From positions 4,211,101-4,275,100 of the forward strand of contig NZ_CP036455.1 of assembly GCF_004323735.1 (NCBI RefSeq): a DNA stretch of 64,000 nucleotides, given 5' to 3'. The translations under genes were made by a program, and so were the position numbers. Positions within the stretch are counted from its first letter, which is position 1. The number at the start of each line of letters is the position of its first letter. The notes under the pieces are model-generated. The model saw only the letters and a program-made list of their open reading frames with translations. It ran no database searches and had not been told where the DNA came from. This DNA is from Streptomonospora litoralis (GTDB taxonomy: Bacteria; Actinomycetota; Actinomycetes; Streptosporangiales; Streptosporangiaceae). Positions 8,907-18,088 of this stretch are shown here, piece after piece.

Positions 8907-9641
8907 ATGCATATCGCTGAAGGCTTTCTGCCATGGCAGCACGCCGCCGCCTGGACCGCCGCCGCGACCCCCTTCGTCGCGCACGGTGTCCGCTCGCTGA
9001 CGCAGGCGGTGCGTGCCGACCCCGACGCCAAACTGCTGCTCGGCGCGGCGGGGGCGTTCTCGTTCGTGCTTTCGGCCCTGAAGATCCCTTCGGTCACCGG
9101 CAGCTGCTCGCACCCGACCGGGACCGGGCTGGGCGCGGTACTGTTCCGTCCCCCCGTCATGGCGGCACTGGGCACGATCACGCTGCTGTTCCAAGCCCTG
9201 CTGTTGGCACACGGCGGGCTGACCACACTCGGCGCCAACGTGTTCTCCATGGCGGTGGTGGGGCCGTGGGTGGCCTACGGCGTGTACAGAACGATCCGCT
9301 CCCTCACCGGCTCGCTGGGTGAGCAGACCTCGCTCGGTCTGGCGGTGTTCTTCGCCGCGTCCCTGGGCAGCCTGGCCACCTACACGGTGACCAGCGTGCA
9401 GCTCGCGCTGGCCTTTCCCGACCCGGCGTCGGGCTTCCTCGGCTCCTTCGCCACCTTCGCCGGGATCTTCTCCCTGACCCAGATCCCGCTCGCGATCATC
9501 GAGGGACTGGTCACCGTGGTGATCGTGCGGCTGCTGAGTCGGGTCAGCCCCGATCAGCTGCGGCGGCTGGGCGTGCTGCGGCGTTCTGCCGCGGCGGGCA
9601 CGGCGCTCTCCACCGAAGCGACCGAAGAGAAGGCGGGCTGA
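8907..9641 (+). CDS. cbiM: Cobalt ECF transporter, substrate-specific membrane component CbiM
   Basis: The protein begins MHIAEGFLP, the family hallmark in which the N-terminal residues and His2 bind the metal. Several hydrophobic helices follow, with the CbiM blocks [37 protein letters not shown] and [16 protein letters not shown]. It is the cobalt-capturing subunit of the CbiMNQO transporter in the cytoplasmic membrane. The gene is directly under a cobalamin riboswitch and its stop is 3 bp from cbiN. Confidence 0.96.
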   Translation: MHIAEGFLPWQHAAAWTAAATPFVAHGVRSLTQAVRADPDAKLLLGAAGAFSFVLSALKIPSVTGSCSHPTGTGLGAVLFRPPVMAALGTITLLFQALLLAHGGLTTLGANVFSMAVVGPWVAYGVYRTIRSLTGSLGEQTSLGLAVFFAASLGSLATYTVTSVQLALAFPDPASGFLGSFATFAGIFSLTQIPLAIIEGLVTVVIVRLLSRVSPDQLRRLGVLRRSAAAGTALSTEATEEKAG

Positions 9642-9644
9642 CAG

Positions 9645-10019
9645 ATGCCGAAGACTCCGACGACCTGGCTGCTCATCGCCGCGGCCGCGCTGATCGCCGT
9701 GCTGCCCCTGCTCATCGGTTCCGGCAGCCACCTGCAGGAGCCCTTCGCCGGTGCGGACACCCAGGGCAAGGCGGCCGTGACCGAGATCGACCAGGGTTAC
9801 GAGCCGTGGTTCACGCCCTTCTACGAGCCGCCTTCCGGCGAGATCGAGTCCGGCATCTTCGCGCTGCAGGCCGCGATCGGCGCGGGCATCATCGGCTATT
9901 ACTTCGGCGTCGTGCGCACCCGCAACAAGCTGGCCAAGGCCGGTGCGGGTGGCGACGGCTCCGAAGGCTCCGCCTCCATCGGCAGCGCGACGGCGGAGCC
10001 CGACTCCTCCGCGCAGTAG
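9645..10019 (+). CDS. cbiN: Cobalt transporter accessory protein CbiN
   Basis: A 124-aa protein with an N-terminal membrane helix, an extracytoplasmic loop containing EPWFTPFYEPPSGEIES and a second helix (FALQAAIGAGIIGYYFGV). This is the two-helix topology of CbiN, which docks on CbiM and helps load cobalt. A charged, Gly/Ser-rich tail of about 30 residues ends the protein. It sits between cbiM (3 bp) and cbiQ (9 bp). Confidence 0.94.
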   Translation: MPKTPTTWLLIAAAALIAVLPLLIGSGSHLQEPFAGADTQGKAAVTEIDQGYEPWFTPFYEPPSGEIESGIFALQAAIGAGIIGYYFGVVRTRNKLAKAGAGGDGSEGSASIGSATAEPDSSAQ

Positions 10020-10028
10020 CGGCGCCGC

Positions 10029-10784
10029 ATGCTCGCGATCGACGCCGCCGCCTATCGCAGCCCTTGGCGGCGGGTGCATCCCGCCGCCAAGGGGGTCTTC
10101 TTCGGCGGTCTGCTGGTATGCGCGCTGGCGCTGCCCACGTGGCCCGCGGCGCCCCTGGTCGCGGTGGTCGCCCTGGCGGCGGCATTCGGACCGGCGCGCG
10201 TATCGCCGCGCGCCTTCGCGCGTGCGGCGTGGGTGCCGCTGCTGTTCATCTTCACCGGGTCACTGGCCCTGCTGGTGACGGTCGGCGGTCCGCACGGCGC
10301 CGTCGCGTTCGACCCAGCCGGCCCGGCCCAGGCGGCCGAGGTGACCGGCCGGGCCGCGGCGGCCGTCTGCTGCCAACTGCTGTTCGCCTTCACCACCCCG
10401 CTGGCCGACCTGCTGCCGCGGCTGACGCGCATCGGCCTGCCCAGCGCCCTGGTGGAGGTGGTCGCGCTCATCTACCGGATGCTGTTCGTCACCCTGGACA
10501 GCGCCCGTCGCATCCAGACCGGGCAGGCCGGGCGGCTGGGCTATGTCGACCGGCGCGCCTGGATCCGCTCGGTGGGCTCGCTGGGGGCCGCGCTGTTCGT
10601 GCGCTCCTATGATCGGGCGCAGCGGATGCAGCGCGGCCTGGAGTGCCGCGGCTACACCGGCGAACTGACCGTCCTGATCGACGACCTGAATCTGCGCCCC
10701 GCCGCGGTGGCGGCCGCCGCCGCGCCGCCGCTGCTGGTCGCCGCCGCTACGCTGGGCTACACGTTCCTTGGAGCCGGCCCGTGA
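10029..10784 (+). CDS. cbiQ: Cobalt ECF transporter transmembrane coupling protein CbiQ
   Basis: 251 aa with several membrane helices. The C-terminal half carries two Arg-containing coupling segments typical of EcfT proteins (DSARRIQTGQAGRLG and YDRAQRMQRGLECRGYTG), which contact the ATPase CbiO. The stop overlaps the cbiO GTG start by the GTGA arrangement at 10781-10784, so the two are translationally coupled. Confidence 0.94.
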   Translation: MLAIDAAAYRSPWRRVHPAAKGVFFGGLLVCALALPTWPAAPLVAVVALAAAFGPARVSPRAFARAAWVPLLFIFTGSLALLVTVGGPHGAVAFDPAGPAQAAEVTGRAAAAVCCQLLFAFTTPLADLLPRLTRIGLPSALVEVVALIYRMLFVTLDSARRIQTGQAGRLGYVDRRAWIRSVGSLGAALFVRSYDRAQRMQRGLECRGYTGELTVLIDDLNLRPAAVAAAAAPPLLVAAATLGYTFLGAGP

Positions 10785-11665
10785 CCACTGCCCGCAGCGG
10801 TGAAACCACCGCCGCCCCGCCCGCCGTACTGGCCGGGCGCGGGCTCTCGTTCCACTACCCCGACTCCGCACCGGTCTTCACCGCGCTGGACGTGGAGATC
10901 GCCGCGGGCGACGTCGTGGGTGTGCTCGGCCCCAACGGGGGCGGCAAGACGACTCTGCTGCGCCTGCTTTCCGGCAGCCTCACGCCCTCGGCCGGCGAGG
11001 TCCGCCTCGGCGGCGAGCGGGTGCGGCGGGGCCGCCGGGAGCTGACCGAGCTGCGGCGCCGGGTCCAACTGGTCTTCCAAGACCCCGACGACCAACTGTT
11101 CTCGGCCAGCGTCACCCAGGACGTCTCCTTCGGCCCGCTCAACCTGGGGCTGGACAAGCAGGCGGCCCGCGAACGCGTGGAGTGGGCGCTGGACGCGCTG
11201 GACATCACCGGGCTGGCCGAGCAGCCCACCCACCTGCTCTCCTACGGCCAGCGCAAACGCGTGGTGCTGGCGGGGGCGCTGGCGATGCGGCCGTCGGTAC
11301 TGGTGCTGGACGAACCCACCGCCGGACTCGATCCCGAGGGGGTGGAGTCGCTGCTGGAGACGCTGGAGGGGCTGCGCGCGGCGGGGACCACCCTGGTGGT
11401 CTCCACCCACGACGTCGACCTCGCCTACCGCTGGGCCGACAGCGTGCTGCTGCTGAACCGCGGCGTGCTGGCCGCCGGGCGGGCCCGCGACGTACTCGGC
11501 GATCCGGCCCTGCTCTCGGCGGCCCGGCTGCGCCCGGCCTGGGCGCCCGCGGCCGGGCGGGCGCTGCGGGCGGCCGGGGTACTGGCCGCCGACGCCCCGG
11601 ACCCCGCCACACCCGAGGAGGCGGCCCGGCTGCTGGAGGGCGGCGGCGCCGACGACGCCGCTTAA
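10781..11665 (+). CDS. cbiO: Cobalt ECF transporter ATPase CbiO
   Basis: ABC ATPase of 294 aa with Walker A GPNGGGKTT, a Q-loop LVFQDPDDQLF (the extended D/Q region is typical of ECF ATPases), signature LLSYGQRKR, Walker B VLVLDEPTAGLD and H-loop STHDVDLAY. It powers CbiMNQ. The start is the GTG at 10781 inside the cbiQ stop; a longer in-frame reading from 10643 lies within cbiQ and is not needed. It ends in TAA within TTAATTAA, followed by a long hairpin. Confidence 0.95.
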   Translation: MTTARSGETTAAPPAVLAGRGLSFHYPDSAPVFTALDVEIAAGDVVGVLGPNGGGKTTLLRLLSGSLTPSAGEVRLGGERVRRGRRELTELRRRVQLVFQDPDDQLFSASVTQDVSFGPLNLGLDKQAARERVEWALDALDITGLAEQPTHLLSYGQRKRVVLAGALAMRPSVLVLDEPTAGLDPEGVESLLETLEGLRAAGTTLVVSTHDVDLAYRWADSVLLLNRGVLAAGRARDVLGDPALLSAARLRPAWAPAAGRALRAAGVLAADAPDPATPEEAARLLEGGGADDAA

Positions 11666-11692
11666 TTAAGCCCTGTCGGCGCGGCTTCTCCC

Positions 11693-11753
11693 GTCTATCG
11701 TGAACTTATGGTCGCCGGAAAACGCGTTCCGTGGCCATATGAGCACGATAGAC
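11693..11753. terminator. Long imperfect hairpin after cbiO
   Basis: GTCTATCGTG at 11693-11702 pairs perfectly with CACGATAGAC at 11744-11753. Inside, ATGG pairs with CCAT across two 5-nt internal loops, and CGGAA(AACGCG)TTCCG forms the tip. It lies 28 bp after the cbiO stop between convergent genes, so a bidirectional terminator is the simplest reading. There is no U-tract, and the size and symmetry also fit a small mobile-element remnant. Confidence 0.55.
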
Positions 11754-11901
11754 GCCGGGTGAACCGGCATACTGGCCATAGGAGCGCCGGTCGGCGCCGA
11801 CGCGCCGCCCGCTAGCAGGACCGGTGCCCGCCGCCCCCGTTGGCCGCCGTCACCGGCGGGCCCCGGGGTGCGGTGACCGCAGGGCCGGTCCCGCTGCCGT
11901 C

Positions 11902-11966
11902 CTCGCCGCCGCCTTTCCCTTCCGACCACCCCCACCCGGCAGACCGACAAGACCGCACAGCAGACC
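11902..11966 (-). repeat. Dispersed repeat, copy A
   Basis: About 65 bp closely matching 21971-22036 and the core of 22109-22184. The best conserved end is CCCGGCAGACCGACAAG followed by ACCGCACAGCAGACC. Read on the minus strand it shows three spaced GGTCT units. It ends 36 bp after the stop of the minus-strand DUF1963 gene. Confidence 0.6.
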
Positions 11967-12001
11967 GACGTTCTTGAACACGGCGAAGACGGACCTGTCG
12001 C

Positions 12002-12733
12002 TCACCCCACCATGTCCACTTCCACCCGCACCCGGTCGAACCTGTGTTCGGCCAGGTCGGCGCGCCGGATCGTCCAGTAGACGATGCCCAGGTCAAGGCT
12101 TTTCACATCGTCCGCGGTGCTCCACTCGGCCAATAGCACCCAGTCCTCCTCCGCGGGTTCCCTCTCGACAGGGTCGTTGTTCCAGATCCTGGGGTAGCCG
12201 CCCAGTTCGAATATCCCTTCGGCCCCTTCGTCGATATCGCACCACAGCTCATCCAGCAGTTCGCTGTGCGGGAAGCCGATGTCGGCAAGGTCGCCGTCGG
12301 GCAGGCTGAACCCCCTCTTCAGGCGCAGGTCTATGCATGGGAGGGGCCAGTCGTCGTCGTAGTCCTCGGCCGACCGCTCCGCGACAGCGGTCCCTGCGGG
12401 CACGTACACCACCTCACCCGACGGCATATTGCAGATGTCGGGGTCCGCGAAGAACAGCAGTCGGCCGTCGGACGGCAGGGGTAGGTCTGTCACCTCGCCC
12501 GGCACGGCCGCGCAGTCGATGGAGGCGACGAAGTACTGCCACATCTCCGGTCGCGGTCCGGAGACCGGAACGATCGGGTGGCCGCCGTAGCGGGCCGCCA
12601 CGGGGCCGTCCCCTCCCGTGAGGGCAGCGAAGGGCCGGATGAGTTGCAGCCACCGCTCGACTTCGGGGGACGGGATTCCGTTCTTCAGCGCTTCGGCGCG
12701 CAGACGGTCTTTTTTCTCGGTGATGTCGGACAT
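12002..12733 (-). CDS. DUF1963 (YwqG-like) protein
   Basis: A 243-aa soluble acidic protein with DUF1963-type features: GGHPIVPVSGPRPEMWQYFVASIDC near residue 50, DGRLLFFADPD, HSELLDELWCDID, ELGGYPRIWNND and DWVLLAEWSTADD. YwqG-family proteins are common, often in defence or housekeeping neighbourhoods, and their biochemical role is not established. It starts at the ATG at 12731-12733, and cbiG-cobJ ends 112 bp upstream of it. I see no functional link to the cobalamin genes. Confidence 0.8.
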   Translation of the reverse strand: MSDITEKKDRLRAEALKNGIPSPEVERWLQLIRPFAALTGGDGPVAARYGGHPIVPVSGPRPEMWQYFVASIDCAAVPGEVTDLPLPSDGRLLFFADPDICNMPSGEVVYVPAGTAVAERSAEDYDDDWPLPCIDLRLKRGFSLPDGDLADIGFPHSELLDELWCDIDEGAEGIFELGGYPRIWNNDPVEREPAEEDWVLLAEWSTADDVKSLDLGIVYWTIRRADLAEHRFDRVRVEVDMVG

Positions 12734-12844
12734 GGCCGCAACTTAGCCGAACTCCCCGACAATCTCGGCCGCGGCGATCGGCGGGATGAGGGCACCGGCG
12801 GGTCCCGTCTCCTGAGTGGCGGGTCGGGACCGCCAGGTCCGGGG

Positions 12845-14611
12845 CTACGGCACGGTCTCCGCGGCAGTGCTCCAGGCGTAGCCGCGCGGGGTGACGAACC
12901 TCCCGGCCACGGTGCGGCTGGCCGAACTGCCGACGAGGACTACGGTGTACATGTCGACGTCTTCCGCACCGCCGGAGAGCATGTCCTGCAGAGTCGTCAC
13001 CACGGCGCGCTCGTCGTCGCGGGCGGCGTTGCGGACATAGCCCACGGGGATGTCGGGCGGGCGGTGCTCGGCGAGGATGCGCAGCGCGGCGGGTAGTTGC
13101 CAGTCGCGCCTGCGGCTGCGCGGGTTGTACAGGCACACGGTGAAGTCGCCCTCGGCGGCCGCGCGCAGGCGGCGCTCGATCGCCTCCCACGGGGTGTGCA
13201 GGTCCGACAGCGAGATGTAGGCGTGGTCGTGGCCCAGCGGCGCGCCGAGCAGGTGCGCGGCGGCCACGGCGGCGGTGATGCCCGGCACGCCCACCACGTC
13301 GATATCGGCCCCGGCGAAGTCCAGCGCCGGGCTGGCCATGGCATAGACCCCGGCGTCGCCGGAGCCGATCAGCGCGACCGCCGCGCCGGCTCGCGCCTCG
13401 GCCACGGCGGTGCGGGCCCGCTCCTCCTCCTGGCCGAGGCCGCTCGCGATGACCCGCGTGCCCGGGCGCAGCAGGTCGTGCACCTGGTCCAGGTACTGGT
13501 CCAGGCCCACGACCACGGAAGCGCGGTGCAGTTCGGCGAGCGCGCGCGGCGCCGCCAGGTCCCGGGCGCCGGGGCCCAGGCCGACGAGGGCGAGGCGGCC
13601 GCGCGGGCGCAGCCGGGCCACGGCCGCGGTCGCCTCGGCCGACTTGTTCTTGGCGGCCACCAGTTCGGCGCCGCTTCCGGCGTCGGCGGCGGCGCGCAGT
13701 GCGGCGGCCTCGGCGACGCTGGGCGTGCCGATCTCGGCGCGCACCACCTCACTGGGGTTGGGGACGCTCACCCCGGCCAACTCGGAGGCGGGATACACCG
13801 TGACGTCCCAGCCGCGTTCGCGGGCCGCGCGCAGGATGCCCTCCTCGTCGGCCTTGACGTCGACGGTGGCCAGCGCGCGCACCGACTCCGAGTCCAGGCC
13901 CGCCTCGGCCAGGGTGCGGTCGACGAGGGCGCCGATCTCCTCGGCCGCGGCGCCACGCGCCGAGCCGACCCCGACCACGAGCGAGGGCGGCCGGTAGGTC
14001 ACGGCGGGCAGGCCCGACTCCGGGGGTGCGGCGCGGTCGGTGACGCGGATCAGCGCCGCCGCCGTCTCCGGCGGGGTCTGGGCCGAGGCGCCGGGCGGCA
14101 GCGGGGGCAGCGGCCACATGTGGTCGCTTTCCACGCGGACCGGCTCGCCGGAGAGCAGCGCCGCGCCGACGGACGCCAGCCCGGAGGTGTCGGCGATGGT
14201 GAAGCCGAGGTCGGCGCCGTAGGAGTCCAGTGGGGTGGTCCGGGCGGCGTCGGTGGCGGTGGTGACGACCGGGCGGGCGCCGAGCACGGCCGCGACCTCG
14301 CCGGCGAGGCGGTTGCCGCCGTGGTGGCCGCCGAGCACGGCGACGGCGTGCTGCGACGCCTCGTCGACGCAGACCACCGGAGGGTCGGTGTGCTTGTCGC
14401 CGAGCACGGGCGCCAGCGCCCGCACGGTCGCTCCGACGGCCAGGAACGCCACGACGGCGCCGCATTCGGCGAACGCGCCGCGCAGCGCCTCGCCGGCCCG
14501 CTCCTCGGTGAACGTGCGGACCCGTTCGGGCCAGGCCCGGGCCAGGAGCCGGGCCGCTGTGCGGCCGCGCTCGGTCGCGGCGATGACGCCGATGGTGCCG
14601 TCGTCGGTCAT
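12845..14611 (-). CDS. cbiG-cobJ: CbiG-CobJ fusion: cobalt-precorrin-5A hydrolase + precorrin-3B C17-methyltransferase
   Basis: 588 aa. The first half is CbiG (IGVIAATERGRTAARLL, AVLGGHHGGNRLA, LVVGVGSARG, ALATVDVKADE, ELVAAKNKSAE), which opens the C20 lactone and loses acetaldehyde. The second half, from about residue 340, is a SAM-dependent corrin methyltransferase (LALVGLGPGARDL, ALIGSGDAGVYAMASP, GVPGITAAVAAA, FTVCLYNPRSRRRDWQLP) of the CobJ/CbiH type that makes the ring contraction at C17. The ATG at 14609-14611 overlaps the cobL stop (ATGA), so I reject the longer frame reaching 15040. The fusion joins consecutive steps of the anaerobic-type pathway. Confidence 0.94.
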   Translation of the reverse strand: MTDDGTIGVIAATERGRTAARLLARAWPERVRTFTEERAGEALRGAFAECGAVVAFLAVGATVRALAPVLGDKHTDPPVVCVDEASQHAVAVLGGHHGGNRLAGEVAAVLGARPVVTTATDAARTTPLDSYGADLGFTIADTSGLASVGAALLSGEPVRVESDHMWPLPPLPPGASAQTPPETAAALIRVTDRAAPPESGLPAVTYRPPSLVVGVGSARGAAAEEIGALVDRTLAEAGLDSESVRALATVDVKADEEGILRAARERGWDVTVYPASELAGVSVPNPSEVVRAEIGTPSVAEAAALRAAADAGSGAELVAAKNKSAEATAAVARLRPRGRLALVGLGPGARDLAAPRALAELHRASVVVGLDQYLDQVHDLLRPGTRVIASGLGQEEERARTAVAEARAGAAVALIGSGDAGVYAMASPALDFAGADIDVVGVPGITAAVAAAHLLGAPLGHDHAYISLSDLHTPWEAIERRLRAAAEGDFTVCLYNPRSRRRDWQLPAALRILAEHRPPDIPVGYVRNAARDDERAVVTTLQDMLSGGAEDVDMYTVVLVGSSASRTVAGRFVTPRGYAWSTAAETVP

Positions 14612-15867
14612 CTGTGCCTTTCCGGTCGGGACGGTGTCGGGTCGGCGCCCCACAGCAGGGTCACCGGGTTCGCCGCGGCCAGCCGCAGCGAGCCGTTGGG
14701 CAGGTCCGCCAACCGGGACGCCTGCATTTGGCTGCCGCCGACGGTGTAGCCGGCTGAGGTGAGCAGGTCGTGCAGCGGGCGGATGCGGTCGAGGGAGGCG
14801 AGCGCGACGACGATCCGCTCGGGCCGGTGGGCGCAGACGGCCGCGGCGACGGCGTCGTCTCCCCCGCCGACGAAGGCGGCGTCGGGCGCCAGGCGTGCCG
14901 CGGCGGCGTCCAGGGCGCCGGCGGCGTCGCCCTCGCACACTTCGACCTCGGTGCCGTGGGCGCGGGCGTTGGCGCGGATACGTGCGCAGTCCTCGGGATT
15001 GCGTTCGAAGGCGACGGCGCGGGCGCCGAAGCGGGCGCACTCAACGGCCACCGATCCGCTGCCGGCTCCCACGTCCCACACGACGGTGCCGGGCCGCGGC
15101 GCGAGCCGGGCGAGCGCCAGGGCACGCACCTCGGGTTTGGTGATCAGCGACGCCCGGTGTTCGAACCGCTCTTCGGCCAGGGCCCAGTTCGACGGTGCGC
15201 CCTGGTGACCGGGCAGCCACGCCATCGTCGGCGCGATCGCCCGCGCGGGGTCCACGGCCACTACGACGTTGGGCGCGGCCCAGGACCGCTCAGCGGCGAC
15301 GGCGCCGGCGCCGGCGTCGGCGACCCGCGTGACGCGTTCCTCGGCCGAGCCGAGACGCTGGGCGACGTGGACCTCGCGCCCGGCCCGCAGCAGCTCGGGC
15401 AGGAACGCCTCGGGACCGGCGGTTCCGGGCGCGGTGAGGATCGCGGCCTTGGGGTGGGCCAGTGCGGCGGCGAGGGCGCGCCGCACCCCGCGTCCGGAGT
15501 CGCCGCGGCCGTGCGCCGAGACGACCACGGCGTCGTCCCAGGGCAGGCCGATGCGGGCGAAGGCGGTGGCGACCGAGGAGACGGCCGGGACCACCTCGAC
15601 CTCGGCGCCGCGCTCCCGCAGGCTGCGCAGGACACCGAAGAAGCCCGGGTCGCCCGAAGCAAGCACGGCGGACGGCCCGCGCGCCGCCAGGACCGCCTCG
15701 GTCGCGGCGGCCAGGTCGCCGATGGGCACACGCTCGGCGCCGGCGGCGATGTGCTCGGCCGCGGCGTCGAGGTGGCGGCGGGCGCCCGCCACACAGACCG
15801 CCGCCGACAGCGCGGCGGCGGCCCGGTCCGTCAGCGGAGCGCCGTCCAGACCGATGACGGTGATCAT
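14608..15867 (-). CDS. cobL: CobL: precorrin-6Y C5,15-methyltransferase (decarboxylating), CbiE+CbiT fusion
   Basis: 419 aa. The CbiE half comes first (MITVIGLDG, VLASGDPGFFGVL, VVPAVSSVATAFARIGLPWDD), followed by a CbiT Rossmann methyltransferase (SLITKPEVRALALARL, VWDVGAGSGSVAVE, AFVGGGDD). It methylates C5 and C15 and removes the C12 acetate carboxyl. The ATG is at 15865-15867. It overlaps cbiG-cobJ downstream by 4 bp and follows cbiD by 28 bp. Confidence 0.96.
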   Translation of the reverse strand: MITVIGLDGAPLTDRAAAALSAAVCVAGARRHLDAAAEHIAAGAERVPIGDLAAATEAVLAARGPSAVLASGDPGFFGVLRSLRERGAEVEVVPAVSSVATAFARIGLPWDDAVVVSAHGRGDSGRGVRRALAAALAHPKAAILTAPGTAGPEAFLPELLRAGREVHVAQRLGSAEERVTRVADAGAGAVAAERSWAAPNVVVAVDPARAIAPTMAWLPGHQGAPSNWALAEERFEHRASLITKPEVRALALARLAPRPGTVVWDVGAGSGSVAVECARFGARAVAFERNPEDCARIRANARAHGTEVEVCEGDAAGALDAAAARLAPDAAFVGGGDDAVAAAVCAHRPERIVVALASLDRIRPLHDLLTSAGYTVGGSQMQASRLADLPNGSLRLAAANPVTLLWGADPTPSRPERHR

Positions 15868-15895
15868 CCGGTTGCGTCCTCCAGTGCCGGCCGCA

Positions 15896-17107
15896 TCATC
15901 GGCGAGCGGGGTGGGCGGCGACGACGGTCTGCCCGGTGAAGTCGACCATGGCGACCTCGACCTCCACCGCGCCCTGCGCGAATCGGGTGAGGACGTCGGC
16001 GACCCGGCGGCACAGCTCGGTTCCGGCCGCCTCCAGCAGACCGGCCCGCTCCCACAGCTCGTAGGCGTGCCGACCGGTGTTGGCGCCGTCCACCTCGGCG
16101 GCGATCTTCTCGGACCCGCCGACCTCGCGGGTGACGGCGCCCAGCAGTTCGGTGGAGACCTTGGAACGGGTGTAGTGGGTCATCAGCACGCCTGAGGCCA
16201 GCTTGGTGAGCTTGCCGGCCATGCCGACGAAGACCACGCGCCGCAGGCCGTACTCCACGGCCCGGCGCAGCGCGGCACCGGTGAAGTCGCCGACCTCCAC
16301 GAAGCACACCTGCGCCAGGTCGGGGTGGCGCAGCATCGCGCCCTTCTCGGTGCGTCCGCCGGTGCACAGCACGAGGGTGTCCTCGCTCTGGGCGGCCATC
16401 ACCGACACCGCCTGCTCGACACTGGCACGCCAGGACGCGGTGGAGAAGGGCCGCACCACGCCGGTCGTGCCCAGGATGGAGATCCCGCCGAGGATGCCCA
16501 ACCGCGCGTTCGTGGTCTTTCGGGCCATCCGCTCACCCTCGGGCACGCTGATCACCACGCGCAGCCCCGGCCCGGAACCGTCCGAGACCCCGGCGGCCTC
16601 GTCCACGGCCTGGGTGATCATCTGCGTCGGCACCGGGTTGATGGCGGGCCCGCCCGGTTCCAGGCCGAGGCCCGGCCGGGTGACCACACCGACGCCGACA
16701 CCGCCGTCCAGCTCCAGGCCGGGGGCCTCGCGGCGGGTAACCGTGGCGGTGACGTGGGCTCCGTCGGTGACGTCGGGATCGTCGCCGGCGTCCTTGACCA
16801 CCACCGCCTCGGCCCGGTCGGCGGACAGCAGGCCGCAGCGTTCGGTGGCGAAGGTGACTCGCCGCCCCGAGGGCAGCGCCACCTCGACCACCTCCACCGG
16901 CTCGCCGGTGACCAGGGCCTCCGCCGCGGCCTTGGCCGCCGCGGAGGCACAGGTTCCGGTCGTCCAGCCGGTGCGCAGGGCCTTCTGCCGGACCTTCATC
17001 GTGCGCGGCAGGTCGGGCTCACGCGGCTGAGGCGACTCCTCGGCGCCCGGCGCCGCACCGTTCGGTGCGTCCTGGGCGCGCGGGCGCTTGCGCGGACTCG
17101 TGGACAC
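15896..17107 (-). CDS. cbiD: Cobalt-precorrin-5B C1-methyltransferase CbiD
   Basis: The core begins LRTGWTTGTCASAAAKAAAEAL, the family signature, and continues with VALPSGRRVTF, VVKDAGDDPDVTDGAHV, INPVPTQMI, RVVISVPEGERMARKTTNARLGI, ILGTTGVVRPFS and FVEVGDFTGAALRRA. CbiD methylates C1 in the anaerobic pathway. I use the GTG at 17105-17107, 4 bp after the cobM stop at 17112-17114 and with a GGGG run just before; this leaves about 35 low-complexity residues before the core. An internal ATG just before the core (MKVRQKALRTG) is the other option. Confidence 0.93.
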   Translation of the reverse strand: MSTSPRKRPRAQDAPNGAAPGAEESPQPREPDLPRTMKVRQKALRTGWTTGTCASAAAKAAAEALVTGEPVEVVEVALPSGRRVTFATERCGLLSADRAEAVVVKDAGDDPDVTDGAHVTATVTRREAPGLELDGGVGVGVVTRPGLGLEPGGPAINPVPTQMITQAVDEAAGVSDGSGPGLRVVISVPEGERMARKTTNARLGILGGISILGTTGVVRPFSTASWRASVEQAVSVMAAQSEDTLVLCTGGRTEKGAMLRHPDLAQVCFVEVGDFTGAALRRAVEYGLRRVVFVGMAGKLTKLASGVLMTHYTRSKVSTELLGAVTREVGGSEKIAAEVDGANTGRHAYELWERAGLLEAAGTELCRRVADVLTRFAQGAVEVEVAMVDFTGQTVVAAHPARR

Positions 17108-17111
17108 GGTC

Positions 17112-17960
17112 CTAGGCCCCCCGGCGCGCCTCACGCAGAGCCCGCCGCGCCTCGCGATCGGCCCGGCGGTAAGTGTGGAAGTGGCCGGGGTGGTAGAGGT
17201 GCGAACGGGTGCCGCCGGCGCCGAGGGCCGGCCCCACCAGTACCAGCGTGTGCTTCCACAGCCGGTGCTGCTTGACGGTGGCCTCCAGCTCTCCCAGCGC
17301 GCAGTGCAACACCAGCTCCTCGGGCCAGGTGGCCTGGTAAGCGAGCACGCACGGCGTCTCGGGCGGATAGCCGCCCTCGATCAGCTCCTGCTGCAACTGC
17401 CCCGATCGGGCGGCGGAGAGGAACAGCGCCATGGTGGTGCCGTGCCGGGCGAACTCGCGCACCTCCTCACCCTCGGGCATGGGCGTTTTGCCGCCGCCGA
17501 GGCGGGTGAGGATCACCGACTGGGCGACCTCCGGCACGGTCAGTTCCCGCTGGGCGATGGCGGCGACCGCGCTGAAGCTGGAGACGCCCGGGATCACCTC
17601 GACGCCGAGCCCCAACTCGGCGCAGACCTCCACCTGCTCCTGCATGGCGCCCCACAGCGCGGGATCGCCGGAGTGGATGCGGGCGATGCGCAGCCCCTCT
17701 TCGGCGGCCCGGCGGTAGTAGGGCAGCACGCCCTCCATCGGCAGCTTGGCCGAGTCGACGATCTCGGCGTCGGCGCGGGCGTGTTCGAGTACGTCCTCAT
17801 GGACGAGACTGGCCGCCCAGATCACCACGTCGGCGGCTGCGATGGCGCGGGCCGCCCGGATGGTGAGCAGGTCAGCGGCGCCCGGGCCGGCACCCACGAA
17901 CGCGACGGTGCCGCCCGGCGCCTCCCCGGCGCCGTGGCCACTGTGCTCCTCGCCGGACAT
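17112..17960 (-). CDS. cobM: Precorrin-4 / cobalt-precorrin-4 C11-methyltransferase
   Basis: 282 aa with tetrapyrrole methylase motifs: VAFVGAGPGAADLLTIRA near residue 19, SLVHEDVLEHARADAEIVDSA, RIHSGDPALWGAMQEQ, VIPGVSSFSAVAA and GTTMALFLSA. The family uses SAM to methylate C11. Start ATG at 17958-17960. cbiD begins 4 bp after its stop. Upstream, 128 bp separate it from the cobI stop; that gap is G+C-rich with no obvious signal. Confidence 0.95.
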   Translation of the reverse strand: MSGEEHSGHGAGEAPGGTVAFVGAGPGAADLLTIRAARAIAAADVVIWAASLVHEDVLEHARADAEIVDSAKLPMEGVLPYYRRAAEEGLRIARIHSGDPALWGAMQEQVEVCAELGLGVEVIPGVSSFSAVAAIAQRELTVPEVAQSVILTRLGGGKTPMPEGEEVREFARHGTTMALFLSAARSGQLQQELIEGGYPPETPCVLAYQATWPEELVLHCALGELEATVKQHRLWKHTLVLVGPALGAGGTRSHLYHPGHFHTYRRADREARRALREARRGA

Positions 17961-18088
17961 GGTCGCTCACTCACCTCTCGTTTTCGCGGGCCGAGGCGGC
18001 GCGTCGCACGCCCTTGCCGCCCGCCTGGTCGTGGTCACAGGCCCGCAGCGGTCCCGGAACCGTCCGGGCCGACGCGCCGTCGGTGTCG

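Larger units (their letters stand above)
11666..12001. other. Intergenic region between convergent cbiO and DUF1963 gene
   Basis: No credible gene here. It holds a 61-bp imperfect hairpin just after cbiO (11693-11753) and one copy of a dispersed repeat (11902-11966), both listed separately. The stretch between them (11754-11900) is G+C-rich and I see nothing definite in it. Confidence 0.7.
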
